A stretch of 64,000 bases of DNA from Viscum album (taxonomy: Eukaryota > Streptophyta > Magnoliopsida > Santalales > Viscaceae). Below the pieces are notes generated by a model that was given only the letters and a program-made list of their open reading frames with translations, had not been told where the DNA came from and did no database searches. A program made the position numbers and the translations under genes. Below, piece after piece: positions 1 through 13,700 of this stretch (the first letter of the stretch is position 1; every line of letters starts with the position of its first letter). The stretch lies in NCBI GenBank assembly GCA_963277665.1, contig CAUJRU010000138.1, positions 992,001-1,056,000 on the forward strand, written 5' to 3'.

Positions 1-2078
1 ATGACTTCAGCTATGTTAGTTTCCAATGTTATGGTTGGACCGAATGAAGAAAAGTTAGAGGACCTTGATTTCTTCCTAACCATGCCTGTCATCAGAAGGA
101 TGAATATTAGATGGAACCTTTGGAAGAAGCAGTGGGTTGAGGATAATGATCAAGTGTATAAAAAGTTCAATCATGTTGACTATCCAAGAAGGCCTAAAAA
201 TCTATATGTTCCTGGTTTGGAACCAGATGAAGTGGTTTAGTATTCAGAAGAAGAAGAAGAGGAAGTAACAGTTGAAGTATCTCCAAGAGAAGAAGATGAA
301 AGGCCTCAAATGGAAACAACTCCTATTGAAGAAGAAAGGACAGTTTTCCATGTAGTTATACCTACTGAAACACCAAAAGAAGAGGAAGTTGGTGTTAGTT
401 TGAGAGAAGAGGAAGATTAGGTTCCTTGTGTGGATGTAAATCCAGAAGCTCATCCTAATGCTGCAAGGAAGTTAGTTTCCTGATTCAGAACAACAAGAAA
501 CCGTAGAGGCAGATGCTGTTGAAGAGGTTCGTTCTGTTGAAAACAAAGAAAGTTTGGAAGTTCAACCAGTGGAACAATCGGTTATGGAGATAATTCCATG
601 TGCTGAAGAGAGGTTGGAAATTTCCTTTCAGCTAGCAAGGCAGTAGTTTGCTGAAGAGATCAAGGATGATCCTGTGGATCTTGTCCATGTCCCCGAGCCT
701 CAAGAATCTGAAATGGAAGCACAATTTGAGGGGGAGGAACCTCCAAATATTGTGATTACATATGCTGGATCTTCTGACGTTTCTCAACCTGCTGTCTCAT
801 ACTCTGTGCACACCCAATTTGTTTTCCCATGCTTTTATGATGTGACTAAGTCAGAGTAAGTGACTACAACTGGAATGGATCTTTCTTCTCTATTTCAACT
901 GAAATGTATAGCTCATCCAGAACCAGAACCAGAGCCCCAAACTGAAACTAAATCAGATAATGAGTCTGAAGATGACTTTGAACCTCAACCATAATCTAAA
1001 CCACTACTTTTACCTGCACCCTTACAAAATCATCACTCCTTTGTGACCAAAGAGGATCTGAATGTTGTTGGAGAAACTTTTTTTGCTAGAGTTGAGAAAA
1101 TTGTCTCCACTCACCCTCATCCAGTAACTCAGTTAAGTAAAAAAGATGCATCAATTCATTTGGAAAATATTATCTTGAATATTCAACCAAGGATGATCCA
1201 AGAAATTAAAGAAATTAGACTTGAGAATAATTTGCTGAGTGTTGATGTGGAAAATATGAAATATATGATAGTAAGTTTACAGAATGAGTTATCTTTGAGA
1301 TCAGAGCCTACTCATGTTTCTACTCTTTCACCTGTTGCTTCTTCTCCTGAGCCATCTAATTCCCTCATTTCTAGGGAAATTGTGTCTGATGTTCATCCAT
1401 ACCTCCTTTATTTTGATGAAACTTTTGGAAAAATACACACCAAGATGTTGGAACGCATGAGAGAGCTTGTGGAAAATCTGAATAAGATTATAGATGAATA
1501 CATTGGATGCCTAAAAAAAGTTTTGAAACATCTCAATGTTCTAACTGAAGCTGTCAAGGCTTCACCTGCTTCTGGTCAGACCTCCACATCTTCTTTGGAT
1601 GATTCTGTGCTGAGATCTATAATCAAGGAAGAAATTCAGAGTGCCTTCAGTGGCCTGGATCTATATTCTTTGACATACTTGGTTAAGAACAGTGATAGAG
1701 CATTGGACTTGCTTAGGATTCACTCTAAGATAGCCAATGATGCTCAACAAGAGATCACCAAGAAAATAGATCTTTTTCTCTCCCGGATTTTCTCTAAAAG
1801 TGATATGTCAGATCACTTCAGCTGCTGCACCCCTTAGACCTTGTCTACCTGCCTAAGCCTCAACTGCCATGACAGTCAGCCAAGCTCTTTCTCAGATCCA
1901 ACCAGTCATTCTTGACCATCCTAAGCCTAGATCTTCTTCTTCTACTATATTGTCTGCATCTGTTTTTGAAGGCCTAATCTTACCTTCTTTATATACTGCC
2001 TCTATTCCTTCTTCTACTTCAGAACCAGCTCCTCATGCTGATAAAGGCATGGAAAAGACGAATCCCTGCAGAGTATAG
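1..2078 (+). pseudogene. Broken extra 3' ORF of a copia-like element (acidic, coiled-coil protein)
   Basis: I do not recognise a named family. One coding frame can be followed from base 1 to about 480 (frame 1), from about 482 to 1837 (frame 2), then in frame 3 from 1869 to 2078. In-frame stops lie at 238-240, 418-420, 644-646, 857-859 and 992-994, and frameshifts lie near 480 and between 1838 and 1868. The first 79 codons are basic and aromatic. The middle is very rich in Glu and Pro. The longest open piece (1043-1837, 264 codons) has heptad-like Leu/Ile/Glu runs at its residues 45-90 that suggest a coiled coil. No RT, integrase or zinc-knuckle motif is visible. It ends about 280 bp before a polypurine tract and LTR, so it occupies the position of an additional 3' gene, as in Sireviruses (family knowledge). 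That assignment is inference. It could instead be a captured host fragment. Confidence 0.5.
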
Positions 2079-2345
2079 AGACTATTTTCTTTTTGATGGG
2101 ATGTCAATTCTTTTTTAATGTTTGTACTTCTCATGTAAGTTCTATTATGAACCCTTTGTTTAATGAAAACTGCCGAGTTTCATTTCATTTTCTCTACTTT
2201 CTGATAATCCCAAAAGAAGGAGAAAATCTAAAAGTATAAATGGGGGAGAAAAGCTACAATATTCAGTTCTAAAATGTTTTTTCTATAGTAGTATATTTAA
2301 TATTACTTGTCATTTATATTCTGACTCTATTTTATTTGTGATCAT

Positions 2346-2360
2346 CAAAAAGGGGGAGAT
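2346..2360 (+). other. Polypurine tract
   Basis: The purine run AAAAAGGGGGAGAT directly precedes the TGTTGG that starts the LTR at 2361. This is the usual position of the plus-strand priming site of an LTR retrotransposon. Confidence 0.75.
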
Positions 2361-4493
2361 TGTTGGACTCCTCATGTGTTTATGATGTTTTAATGATCAC
2401 AAATCTTTTTACTTTTAATTAATATTGATCATCATTGCGCATCTTTCTAATACTCTTAACTCTCTATAATAACTACTCATCATGTTTTAAATGATAATAA
2501 ATCTTATGGCTGTTAATTACTCAATTTATTATTTAAAATTATTATGCATGATCACACATCTCACATATATTATCAAGCCTTTAGGTATATGATTCATGTT
2601 CTCTTAATCTCTAATGATTAAACATAATTCATATTCATCATATTCTGTCTAAGTCGAAATACAGATATTTGTCTAAGTATGGACTCACCGTGACCCAGAC
2701 ACCATGACCCAGACACTGTGACGCAGACACCGTGACCCAGACACCGTGACCCAGACACCGTGACCCAGACACCGTGACCCAGACACCATGACCCGGACAA
2801 CGTGACCCATACACCGTGACCCAGACACCCTGACCCAGACACCGTGAACTAGACACCGTGACCCAGACACCGTGACCCAGACACCGTGACCCAGACACCG
2901 TGACCCGGACAACGTGACCCATACACCGTGACCCAGACACGCTGACCCAGACACCGTGAACTAGACCCCGTGACCCAGACACCATGACACAGACCCCGTG
3001 ACCCAGACACCATGACACAGACACTGTGACCCAGACACCGTGACCCATACACCGTGACCCAGACAACGTGACCCAGACACCATGACCCAGACAATGTGAC
3101 CCATACACCGTGAAGGACTCACCATGACTCATACAACGTGGAGGGCTCACTGTGACCCAGACACCGTGAGCTAGACACCGTGACATGGACATACCGTGAA
3201 GCTCATACCGTGACATGGACATACCATGAAGCTCATATCGTGAACCTCATACCATGAAGAGGACACAGTTTACATAATCATTGTGACACCGTTTCTTAAC
3301 TTTTTGTCAATATTATTTAAATAATGCTAACGGTCATATTTTATGTTTTTAATGAAAATAATGTTATTTAATGATAGTTGTTGGCATGTCAGGAAACTGT
3401 ATCTTGTACCTATGAAAAGGGAATCATTCCTACTGCCAGAACTGGTAGAATATAAGGATGATTAAGATGTAGTACACAATTAAAAAAAGGAAAAAAGGCG
3501 GTGAAGCAAAGAAAAGTGTGAATTTACAACGAGAAGAACTTATATACACACGAGAGAAATGTGCTGAAGAAGAAGATCAATCGTGAACAAGAAGAAGATT
3601 TCCAGACCTTCAAAAAACTCTTATGAATGCAATCCAACACCACCGAAGAACACACGACGAATCAAGAGATCATTATCACTCCTGCAGAACACCAGCATAA
3701 CTACAACACTTTTTTATTCAACAGAAAAACCAGGGAAGGACTCAGAAGCATTCTTGCTGAATCTAACGAGTGCAAAGCTGCATTGATAATCATTAGAGAT
3801 TTCTAAACTCATATCTATTCTCTCTATGTTATTTAATTATTAACCTTTGAGAAGTGTGGTGTACTCTGTATTTCATATACACACACTGTCTCCTGCACTG
3901 AACTGGATGATATCAACATCCTCAAACAACAATTGTTTACTCTTGTTTACCCACATCAACTGTGGAAGAATTCCTTGTGTGGCATGTTCTGTTTGTTTCC
4001 CACGAAGAACAGTGGTAGATGACACTACGTGGCCTGCACAGTTTTGGAAACTGTTGTTTACCCCGATCCAGGGTGTGGATCAAATTTATATAAATTTGAG
4101 AGGACTAAGCCTCAGATTGAGACTGAACCTCTTGTTATATCTTCTGTGCATCATCAGTTTATGTTTATAGTATACTACATATATCTTATTTATTCTGCTG
4201 CTATTAGTATGAAATAATAAACTATTTTAAAGCTACATTGATTTTTAAATTAGTAAGTGTTTACACTTATTGTAAATCAGTATGTTAGTTTCAAAAGTTA
4301 GTTTAATCTTGTAGTTAAATTAACTGATACCTAATAAATCTTTGAGAAACTAAGTGAACATTTACAATCTGTGTAAATTCACTACAGTTTAACTTCTTTT
4401 ATAAATTGGGGGATTTAAAATAGACATTGTTTTTACAGAAAATTTAATTGGAACTCAATTCACCCCCCTCTTGAGTATCCACTACTACCAACA
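2361..4493 (+). repeat. 3' LTR of the copia-like element (2133 bp)
   Basis: The LTR begins TGTTGG right after a polypurine tract and ends CCAACA at 4493, a perfect 6-bp inverted repeat. Just before its end is a C-rich stretch (CACCCCCCTC at 4461-4470) often seen near copia LTR ends. The LTR is long for a copia element, partly because it contains a minisatellite at about 2685-3205. A TATATACA stretch at 3541-3548 is a possible TATA box, but nothing supports it beyond the string itself. The open frames inside (for example 3583-3786 and 3847-4170) resemble no known protein and I treat them as chance. Confidence 0.8.
2685..3205. repeat. 14-bp minisatellite inside the copia LTR
   Basis: About 36 head-to-tail copies of a 14-bp unit, consensus GACCCAGACACCGT, with point variants. 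A distinctive variant block (ACCCGGACAACGTG and the following units) at 2791 recurs at 2903. This gives a 112-bp, 8-unit higher-order period. Copies decay into unrelated sequence between about 3110 and 3290. Because the period is not a multiple of three and has no stop in any minus frame, it produces long artefactual open frames on the minus strand. Confidence 0.9.
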
Positions 4494-7250
4494 CAAATAA
4501 TATAATATATATATTATCTCATAGATACTGAAATTTTATTACATTAATGTCATAATCTATATCCATATCATCTTCCATCAAGTCAGCTAGAGAACAATCA
4601 ATTGTGTGTATTGAATTTTACTGCCTCACGAACCTATGCAATTAAATTTACATCCCTATCATTAAAGTATGGAAATAATAATGAATTAAAAACATGTTTA
4701 TGATATTTATAATTTTATTGAAGTAATTTAAATTTTAGAAAACACATAACGTCTTATGGCTCGTTCTCTTTAAAATACGATAATTTCAATCATGTATAAG
4801 GTGTATGGTCGCCTCAGGAAGTAATGTTATTATTTTTCACATACAAAATACATGGAATATAATCATGGTAACTTTTATCAATTTATATTTTTTAATGTAA
4901 ATATATTTTATATTTATTAATTAATATATATTAAACATCCTTACCCTTACATAGATTAATGAAATTATTGATTCGCTCTAGTGTGTGTATGGTGTGTCGT
5001 CTCAAAAAAGAGACTTGATAAATTATCAAGGATAAAATTTAAATAATGTTTCGAAAAATGATTCTATAGAAAAATTATATTTATAAAATTTGGATACTTA
5101 AGAATATGATGTATATATATTCTATTCATTGGAAGTAAAACTGTCATCAAAAAATAAGCAAGAAAATCCTTGAAATTGACACTAGAAACAATAAAAATAA
5201 TTAATGATTAATAACCAATTAGTCATAATGTGTGATAATTTTATAATATCTGATATTATAAATATGAATATAGTTATGTTATAAATTATTTAGAGTATTG
5301 AAACCATTATATATGAGGTTAATCAACATTCAACACAAAGAGGAAATGTGGTAAGGGATTCACCTCAATTTCTAATCATTGAGGTATATTCTAATTTTTG
5401 GTAGAAAATTTATTTAATATTGGGTATATAAATATCTATATTCATATAATAAAACTATTAATTAATTATTCATGGTATTTTAAATTATATCTTAAATTAT
5501 TTCATCTAAGAGTATTTGATTTTTGAAATTACCAAGTGGTAAAGAATTTCATATAAAAAATTATTCTCCTTGGGTTATCTTAATTTTTAAATCTTATTGA
5601 CATTATAAAGATTATCTGTGTTAAGAATATTCACTATATTACAATATATATTAATTTATTTGTGGATTTAATTTTAATACACATAATCGACTAATTTTTT
5701 AATTCCCACTTTAGCATTATTAAATATATGAGGGTTTATTTAACAATCACATTTTAATCAGGATTTTTAATTGTTGATATTATATTAAAGAAAACTATGT
5801 GATATTTGTATAATAAAACCCATTGTTTTACATCTCCTTTGGTTATTTATGATTTTTTAATCTAATAAGAACCATTTTTATCCACACATTGTTCCATGAA
5901 TATGTGTATAAATTTTATTTACTAAAATATAAATTTATTTAAATGTTATGTAAAAAAAACTTTTACTGTTGAAACCATGTTTTTTAATAATATTTTAAAT
6001 AATATTTTTTCATTATCCATGTAAATTATTATAAAATTTTTACCAAATAAATTTTTTATTGAAAAAAATATTCAATGGAATATTTATATCAATTTAAAAA
6101 GAAGGATCATTTGGATTTAACTAAAAATGTGTAAGGAATATTTTTTAACTTATTCAACATGCAAAAATATTAATTCGGTCATGAAAAATCAATGATTTAA
6201 CGATTATTTTACAAGATAAAAATGTTATATTAAATAAAACAAATTTTCAATTATTTTTTTCATACATTCACATTCATGAATCATTTTTTTGTCAAAAAAT
6301 ATCAATTGAAATATTGGATTTACTATGATCATATAACATAAAATTTCACCCAAATATCCATATTATTTTTCATATAAATTATTTTTGAATAAAATTTATT
6401 TCATTTTCACATACAATGTTTTACATTGAATTTTATTTTATTTTTTGGGAAAACATAGAAAAATATATATCCTTTAATCAATACCGATATTTGATGATAT
6501 ATAATATTATTTATGAATTATACCAATCATTGGATATATAATGAATTATTTGGATATAAAGATATGGTTGGGGAAAAATTATAGATAACTCATTAATGCC
6601 TCAGTAGTCTCATGAGATTAATTAGTTGGAAAACCTTATATAAATATGTTTCTCATATATACCTACCCATCAGTTTTATAAAAACATGATAATGTTATTG
6701 ATAATAGAGGTATCAGGATTCTTAATATCATCAAATATTAAAATTAAGACATTCATTCATCAACAATTAATTTATATTTTTCAATTATATTTCCCAAATT
6801 GTATTATCTTTGGATGGATTTCATTATTAATTTATTAATTAAATAACTTGTGTATTTCTGTGATTTACCTTTCTATATGGATTATTCATTATCTAGGTAT
6901 GATAGTTATATTATTTACTAAATGAAAACTGTTTCCAATTATTTACCATTACATATTTATTATGCTATAAAAATTATTTAAATGTAATTTTTGTTATATT
7001 ATTTCGGTTCCCTTATTATTAATATTGATTAATGATTAATGTCATTGTAACTAACCCTTATTGATAATTTGATATCACTGTTAGTCTATTCTCATTCGTA
7101 GGAATCTAGGTAGTTTTCTGATAATGATAATCAAGGATATTCTAGGGGATAATGATAATCTCGAAATAAATGTTGTAACATGGGTTATTAAATGTAATAT
7201 GTAAATCATTAATGTTTCTAGTTATCAAATAATATTGAACAATATCTCTA
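4494..7250. repeat. AT-rich diverged repeat, copy 1
   Basis: No gene is visible here. Short blocks match 11.0-13.7 kb in the same order and orientation: CTGCCTCACGAACC (4621) with ACCACCTCGTGAACC (11071); GACACTAGAAAC (5178) with GACACATAAAAC (11628); a block at 6591 with one at 13234; CTAACCCTTATTGATAATTTG (7051) with its copy near 13564. Offsets are about 6.45-6.64 kb. It may be one of an ancient LTR pair, but no termini or coding remnant can be defined. Confidence 0.45.
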
Positions 7251-10200
7251 TTTAAGATTTTATTCCGTATATATTATGATAATGTAAAAAAGCAGACACT
7301 GGCTCCAGTTTATTGTGGTTGGGGTCTCAATATTTGATATAAAAGGATGTTTTGTATAAACCCTAGGAACTATATTTAGTAAATCATTCATTGGGGAACA
7401 TAAAACTATTATATAAATATATGTTAGGTATATAATAATATAATAATGTTTTGGTATGATATATATTTCGTAATATTCCATGAAATACAAATATTTTATG
7501 GTTACTAAAAGTGAACTTGCCTCTAAAATAGATTTATAAATGGGTAATATCATCGAAGATGGTGAATTTGGGTTGACCCATTCATCACATTGTTAATGAA
7601 AATGGGACTTAATACATAACTAATGTGAAAATATCTAGGGATATTAATTGGATAATTCATATTTTCATTTTAATCCATCATAAGGGATTTGAATAGATTA
7701 TAAAAATGAAGGACCTAGGTCAAACCATAAGAGACATATAGTCAACATAATGTTTTATTTTTTAGTTATCTTATAAATTGTTATATATTTTTTATACTAT
7801 GATTATTATTCGTCACATTATGATTTTTAGTTTTTTTTCATGGATTAATCATGACATAATCGTGATAACATTGAATATAAAAGACTATGTATTGACAATG
7901 AGAAACCAAATGTGATTAGGAATGAATGATATCATAATTATGAATAATTAGTTATCATAAATTATTTCTAATAACTAATAATTTAATGAATACTAGGACT
8001 CATCATAGAAAATAAGTATAGTTTTCCCTAAGACATGGAGTGATAGGGACCATATAGAAAGTAAGGCTCAATTTTCTTCATGTAAAAAAATGTGTAAGTA
8101 GACACCACTAACTTTTTGGAATGTAACGGGAAATTTCTTATTTGTGGAAAATAATGTTCTAATGAAATGAATTATTTAGGGAAAATGAATATTAAAATGT
8201 AATGAAATAAATAAAATAATAGACATTCATTTATAGTTTTTTGTTTTTAAATGTGGAGGACATATGAATTATCTGATTCAAATAACTATTCGTATGATTA
8301 ACCCATAGTCAAGGGAATGGACAATTTTGAAATAAAATGGATGATGTATATATGTATTGGAATTTATGAATTAAATTGTAGATGTATTTTTACCAATGGT
8401 TTTTCATTTATAACAATCATGAAACTTATAAATATTGTGTTAAATTTTAGAAGTATATAAGTGACCATTAATGTCATAGTTATTGATATCATCATTGGTT
8501 TATGTGTTAATGGTTGCTCATAAGTTAAATGTATTAAATACACCTTATGAACATTCTTATGGATAGATTTTCACATAAATAATGTTATTTTGGAAAACAT
8601 TTAGGGGAAAAAACATATCAACTTACTATATGATATAGTTAATTGAGGATGAATACATATATATATTTAACCGAATTGAAAAAAAAAACAATTTTGTAAC
8701 ATTGAATGATTATATTATCATTTAGGTTGTATTAATTTTGGGTCATCACAATTTTTTAGCATTATAAATATTATATTAATGTATTTTTAGAAGAAGTGAA
8801 ACCTATTTAATTTAGAAAAGGATGTATAGATTGAATAGAGAACTGAATAATGATAATGGTTTTGTGTCTACTATTTACAAATATTATTTTTAGTTAACAT
8901 TTCATTACATTTACTAAAAGTATTTGAAAATTTAATTGAAATATTTAACAAGTGGTTTTATTATTTATGTCTAGATATTAAAGTATTTTATTTTAAATAG
9001 TGTTCTAACCATAATGGTTTTGTAAAATATTTAAAGACCAAAGGAAATTCATGTTATTCATTTATGGATAATAAGATGTATAAGATGGGTGTTTTACTAA
9101 TTTATTTAAAAAATATTAATTCTTGGAGATTCATTTAATGGTTTAATAGATGAATTGGAAATTTATTGATGCCACAAAAAAGGTTGAAATTGTACTTATT
9201 AAATCAATATGCCACTAGTATGTATATTTCATTATATATTATCACAGTGAAATAATTATTCAACATTATGAAAAGGATCTTCAAAACAATATTTTTCCCT
9301 CGTATCTACATATTCAATAAAACAAATGTAATTTTTAATCATTATAGATTTATGGTTTATAGGTATATAGGTTTACATAGATCTTTCACATTCACATGAT
9401 CAATTGAATTTGTCACCCTATAATTTTGTTTTCTTTTATTCAATGTCCATGTACTAACATTCAACAATTTTTATCCTTTATATAAACAAACTTATGTGTT
9501 ATTTAATATGAAGTTTTTACCTCACATTATATCATGTTAAGATTATATTTTTCTATCCTTTTGACATTGAGGGTTTTAAAAAAATGAAATTTAAAATATC
9601 ATATTCTTGAACTCTGAGGGGAATAAATTTGGGTGCATGAAAACAATTTAGGATGCGTATAAGTTATCATCCAAAATTTCAAAATAAATAAAAGTGACTT
9701 TGATAATGTATTTTATGTGTATCATGGAGCTTCAACAACCAATGAAATATATTTCATTAAATTTTATATCTTTGAAATCTTGAGGAGCACGCAACACCAA
9801 GTCTAAATTAACTGTTATATAGTATACCATTATAATGTATCCATTTATATGATGAGTATTGAAATAAATTATTAAATTATGAAAATTATGGTTTTCTATA
9901 TATTATAAATAAAATATGAATAATTTTATATAAAATTAAATGTTTTTTGAATAACTGTTTTCTTCAAATGATGATTTGTCATGGATTTGGAACATAGTTT
10001 CAAATTAAGATTATAAGATTTAAAAAATTAAATTACTCTAATTTAAATAATTAATAAAATTATAAAAATTATAATATGTTGGAATTTGGTATTATACTAA
10101 AATGTTATATATCTCAATGATTATTGAAAAATACTGATTTTTTTAAACTGCCTTTTTTGTTTTAATATATATGGTTATTATATTAAATATTATATTGGAT

Positions 10201-11000
10201 TCCAAGTGAGAATAACATAAATATATTAAAAGTATTTTAATGTATTTCACTAGATGTAATATAATGTTGAAATTTTATATCAATACCATCTATATTTATA
10301 AGAACATTCTCTTTGGAAGCCCTATTTTTCATTGTGTCCACCTGTATAAATTTAAATCATATTATTCAAATTCCATGAATAAAACTTTTAAAATTTTGTT
10401 ACATATTTGGAATAAAATTTATTTTTATTTTTTATTAAGTACAAAATAATTTTTTTCTTGTAGTAAATGTAATATAAGTAAAAATTAATCACCACAATTA
10501 AGGTAAAAACATTTTTAATTGTAGATAAACTAAGAAGATAAGGGTTAAAAAACCTATAGATTTAGAAAACCCCAATTTTGAAGACATATTTTTACTAAAT
10601 AAAAACTAGTGGTTATTAATAAACCATTTTATAATAAATTATCATGACAATTATTATTTTTAATTGATTATTTAAAAAATAATTTTTGTCCTCTACTATA
10701 CTTATAAATGGACACCCCTCTCCACCACTATCCACACATGAAATACTATTTGGATTAGCCACTAAATTCCCAAATTTCATCCCTAATCCCTTTGAATCAT
10801 CATATATCCCTTGGTTTTATAATAAGTCCATCATATTAATTATTTTCATGTAACCCAAAAGAATTTACTTGAAGAATATGTAATGTTTTTTGATGTGATT
10901 TTTCATTTTATTTATTCTTACGACACTATAAATTATTATTTAGTCATACTAATATAAAAATAATTATTTTAAAATATAAATATATATTATTATGTTAATT
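7251..11000. other. AT-rich non-coding stretch, nothing identified
   Basis: The sequence is strongly AT-rich with only short chance open frames, such as 7260-7553 on minus and 10240-10449 on plus. Their products are runs of Ile, Tyr and Lys without a motif. A slightly more GC-rich patch at 10690-10815 (blocks of CACCCCTCTCCACC type) is not explained. I see no RNA gene or recognisable pol remnant. Confidence 0.5.
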
Positions 11001-13700
11001 TCATAACATATATCCATCTCTTATTCCATAAAGTAATAAATGAAACTGTCAATCCTGTTTACAGTGGATTACCACCTCGTGAACCGATGAATTTTATTTT
11101 CCATCTCCACATTTCAATTATGGATATAACGATTGATTTAAAACCTCAATATAATATTTATGATATTATAATTAATATGGAATTCTCTAATCACATATTC
11201 CAAATTACATTCCATTTCATTTTAAAATATGATAACATCATTGTGAGTACGGGGGACTACACCCCCATGAAGTAATATGATATAATTTCATATTACGCTT
11301 TATATGAAATTTAATAAGGATAAAAGTAATGGGTATTATATATATAATATGACATTTTATATGGAAAATAAATAAATTATACAATTGTTACCATTTCATC
11401 TGTTAAGGGAATGATAATGTTTCTCATGCATACGTATGACCAACCATCTTCGTGAATTGATATGATCCATTGTCCAGATTCAAATTAAAAAAAACATTGT
11501 AAAATTTTTTCTATTGATAAAATTTATATTGATAAAATTAAAATAAATATGGAGGTGATGGATCTATATCTTATACCCATGAACTTGAATATTCATGACA
11601 AAACCTGATTGAGAAAACAATGCAATTGACACATAAAACATTGAAAATAATGAAATATTAATAAACAAAAGTTGATAATAACCCATAATATTATCATTTA
11701 TTATATTATAAATATTAATATGGTAATTTTAAAAATTAATAAATTTATTATAACCATTATAATTTTTAAAGAATGTTTACTAAAAAGAAGAATAATATAC
11801 AGGACTTCATCTTTATTTCTCTACATTGTGGTATGTTAAAACGTTATCAAACTAATACAATTTATATGGGGTATATATTTACCATTATTCATTAATAAAA
11901 TTAAAAATAATACTTTGGGGTATTATAATTTTTAATTATAATTATTTCATTTATGTGTTTTTGAATTGAAAATTACCATGTGGTAAATAATTTTATAACT
12001 AAATCTCTTTTAATTGGGTTATTTAAAATTCCATTATCTTGGAAATTATATGATTATATGTTCAAAAAAAATTTATAATATTATGTTGAATTTCCATTGG
12101 TATAATCTAGAAGTAGATTTTATAAACAAAATATGTTATTTGATTAATTCATAATTTATTTTTATCATCTTTGTAATATTTTATTTCACAATCTCATTTT
12201 AATCGATATTTTTTGTATTCGAATTTCCATTAAAGGAAATTATTTGATATGTATCAAATGAAAAAAATTATATTTTCTTATGCTCTAGTATTTCAAGATT
12301 CTTTAATATAATATGTATGGTTTCTCAACAATGTTCTACATTAAATTATTTTGGATATATTTTGAATAAAATCTAACATCATTAATCTATTCTATTGAAA
12401 ATAATTTTCCTTTCAAAACAATGTATCTGAAAAATGATTTAAAAAATTTATTTAAAATTATTATATTGATTAAATATGACATTTTTTCATATGAATGGTT
12501 TTTTAAAAAATTATTTAATATTCAAGTTGTTTTCCAAACAAATATTTTCTTCATCATCTACTAAAAATGTGTATAGAGTTTTTTATAACATATACAACAT
12601 GATAAAAAATATTATATTATCTTGATCGATTAATTATTAATAGATTATTTTATAGTTTCTAATGTAATTCTAAAATAAAAATATTTTATAAATATTATGT
12701 GAACCTTTAGTTTTAAAATTTTTATTATCAAATTTGAAAGAATAGTTTCCTCATGAATCTTTTTAAATAACTAATTATTTTATTTCTATTCATCAATTAT
12801 GAAAAACCATTATTTTAATTATAATATAATGGTTTTATGTTATATTTATATAATCCATTTTCATTCTATAGATGTTTTATGCACAATTTGAAAATGGAAA
12901 ATATTAAAACTCACATTCTTTAATCTTTTTTGTTTTAATAAACATTATCTTGAGATAGTCACTTTCTTATGACAATTCAAAATTAAATTTTACCTAAATA
13001 TCCATTTTATTTATCATGGATATTATTTTTTAATAAAAAATATATAATTTTTACATAATTTATTTTACATTGAATGTTATTTTATTATCTACAAAAATAT
13101 CGGCAAATTTATATCCATTAGTAAATAATGATATTAGATGATAAGAACAATTATTCATTAATTAAATGGATAATTAAATATATGAGGAATTATTTTGAGA
13201 TGTATATTAGGGTGGGACAGATTATAGATATCCCATTATTGCATTGGTAGTCATGTAATATGAATCAGTTTGAGAGACTTAATTAAAAAGGTTTTAGGTG
13301 TATACCTAACAATCCGTTTCAAACATTCTGGAGGAAGGTCTTGAAAGTAGAAGTATCATGATGTAAAATATAAATTTTTCCACTAATTAAGCATTCATTT
13401 TTCTTGTCATTACGCTAATTTTTTTTTGTACAATTCCAGGGGTGTTGAGTTATTTATCATTCTATGTTCACTAAGCAATTAAAATTATCTATATCAAATT
13501 CTTGATCTATTATTTACCCATCCATGATTACGTTTTTTAATTAATATTATATTCATTTTTTCTTAACCCTTACTGATAATTTGGGCACACCATATTTTTG
13601 TTTCCTTTTAAATGAATCTAAGAAGTGTACTAATAATAATAAACAAGGATCTGGTAGAGGGACTAATGTTATCCATAATTTGTTTTTGTAATTTATGTTT
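11001..13700. repeat. AT-rich diverged repeat, copy 2
   Basis: Second member of the pair described for 4494-7250, in direct orientation and heavily diverged. It includes the block around 11071-11090 and the TAACCCTTACTGATAATTTG block near 13564. No coding content is evident. Confidence 0.45.

Larger units (their letters stand above)
1..4493 (+). mobile_element. 3' part of a Ty1/copia-like LTR retrotransposon (5' part outside window)
   Basis: The window opens inside the element. The 3' internal region holds a broken extra ORF, then a non-coding spacer (2079-2345), a polypurine tract, and one complete LTR at 2361-4493. The plus orientation follows from the order tract then LTR. The copia assignment rests on the TGTTGG-type LTR start directly after a GGGGGAGAT-type tract, which is common in plant copia elements. 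No pol is inside the window to confirm it. No target duplication can be tested because the 5' LTR is missing. Confidence 0.6.

Noticed and set aside
2618..3222. Long minus-strand open frames (up to 194 codons) with repeated GSRCLGHGVWVTV motifs
   Set aside because: They are translations of the 14-bp minisatellite, which lacks stops in all minus frames. No coding support.
7260..7553. 97-codon minus-strand ORF
   Set aside because: Ile/Tyr-rich product expected from AT-rich DNA, with no domain or neighbour supporting a gene.
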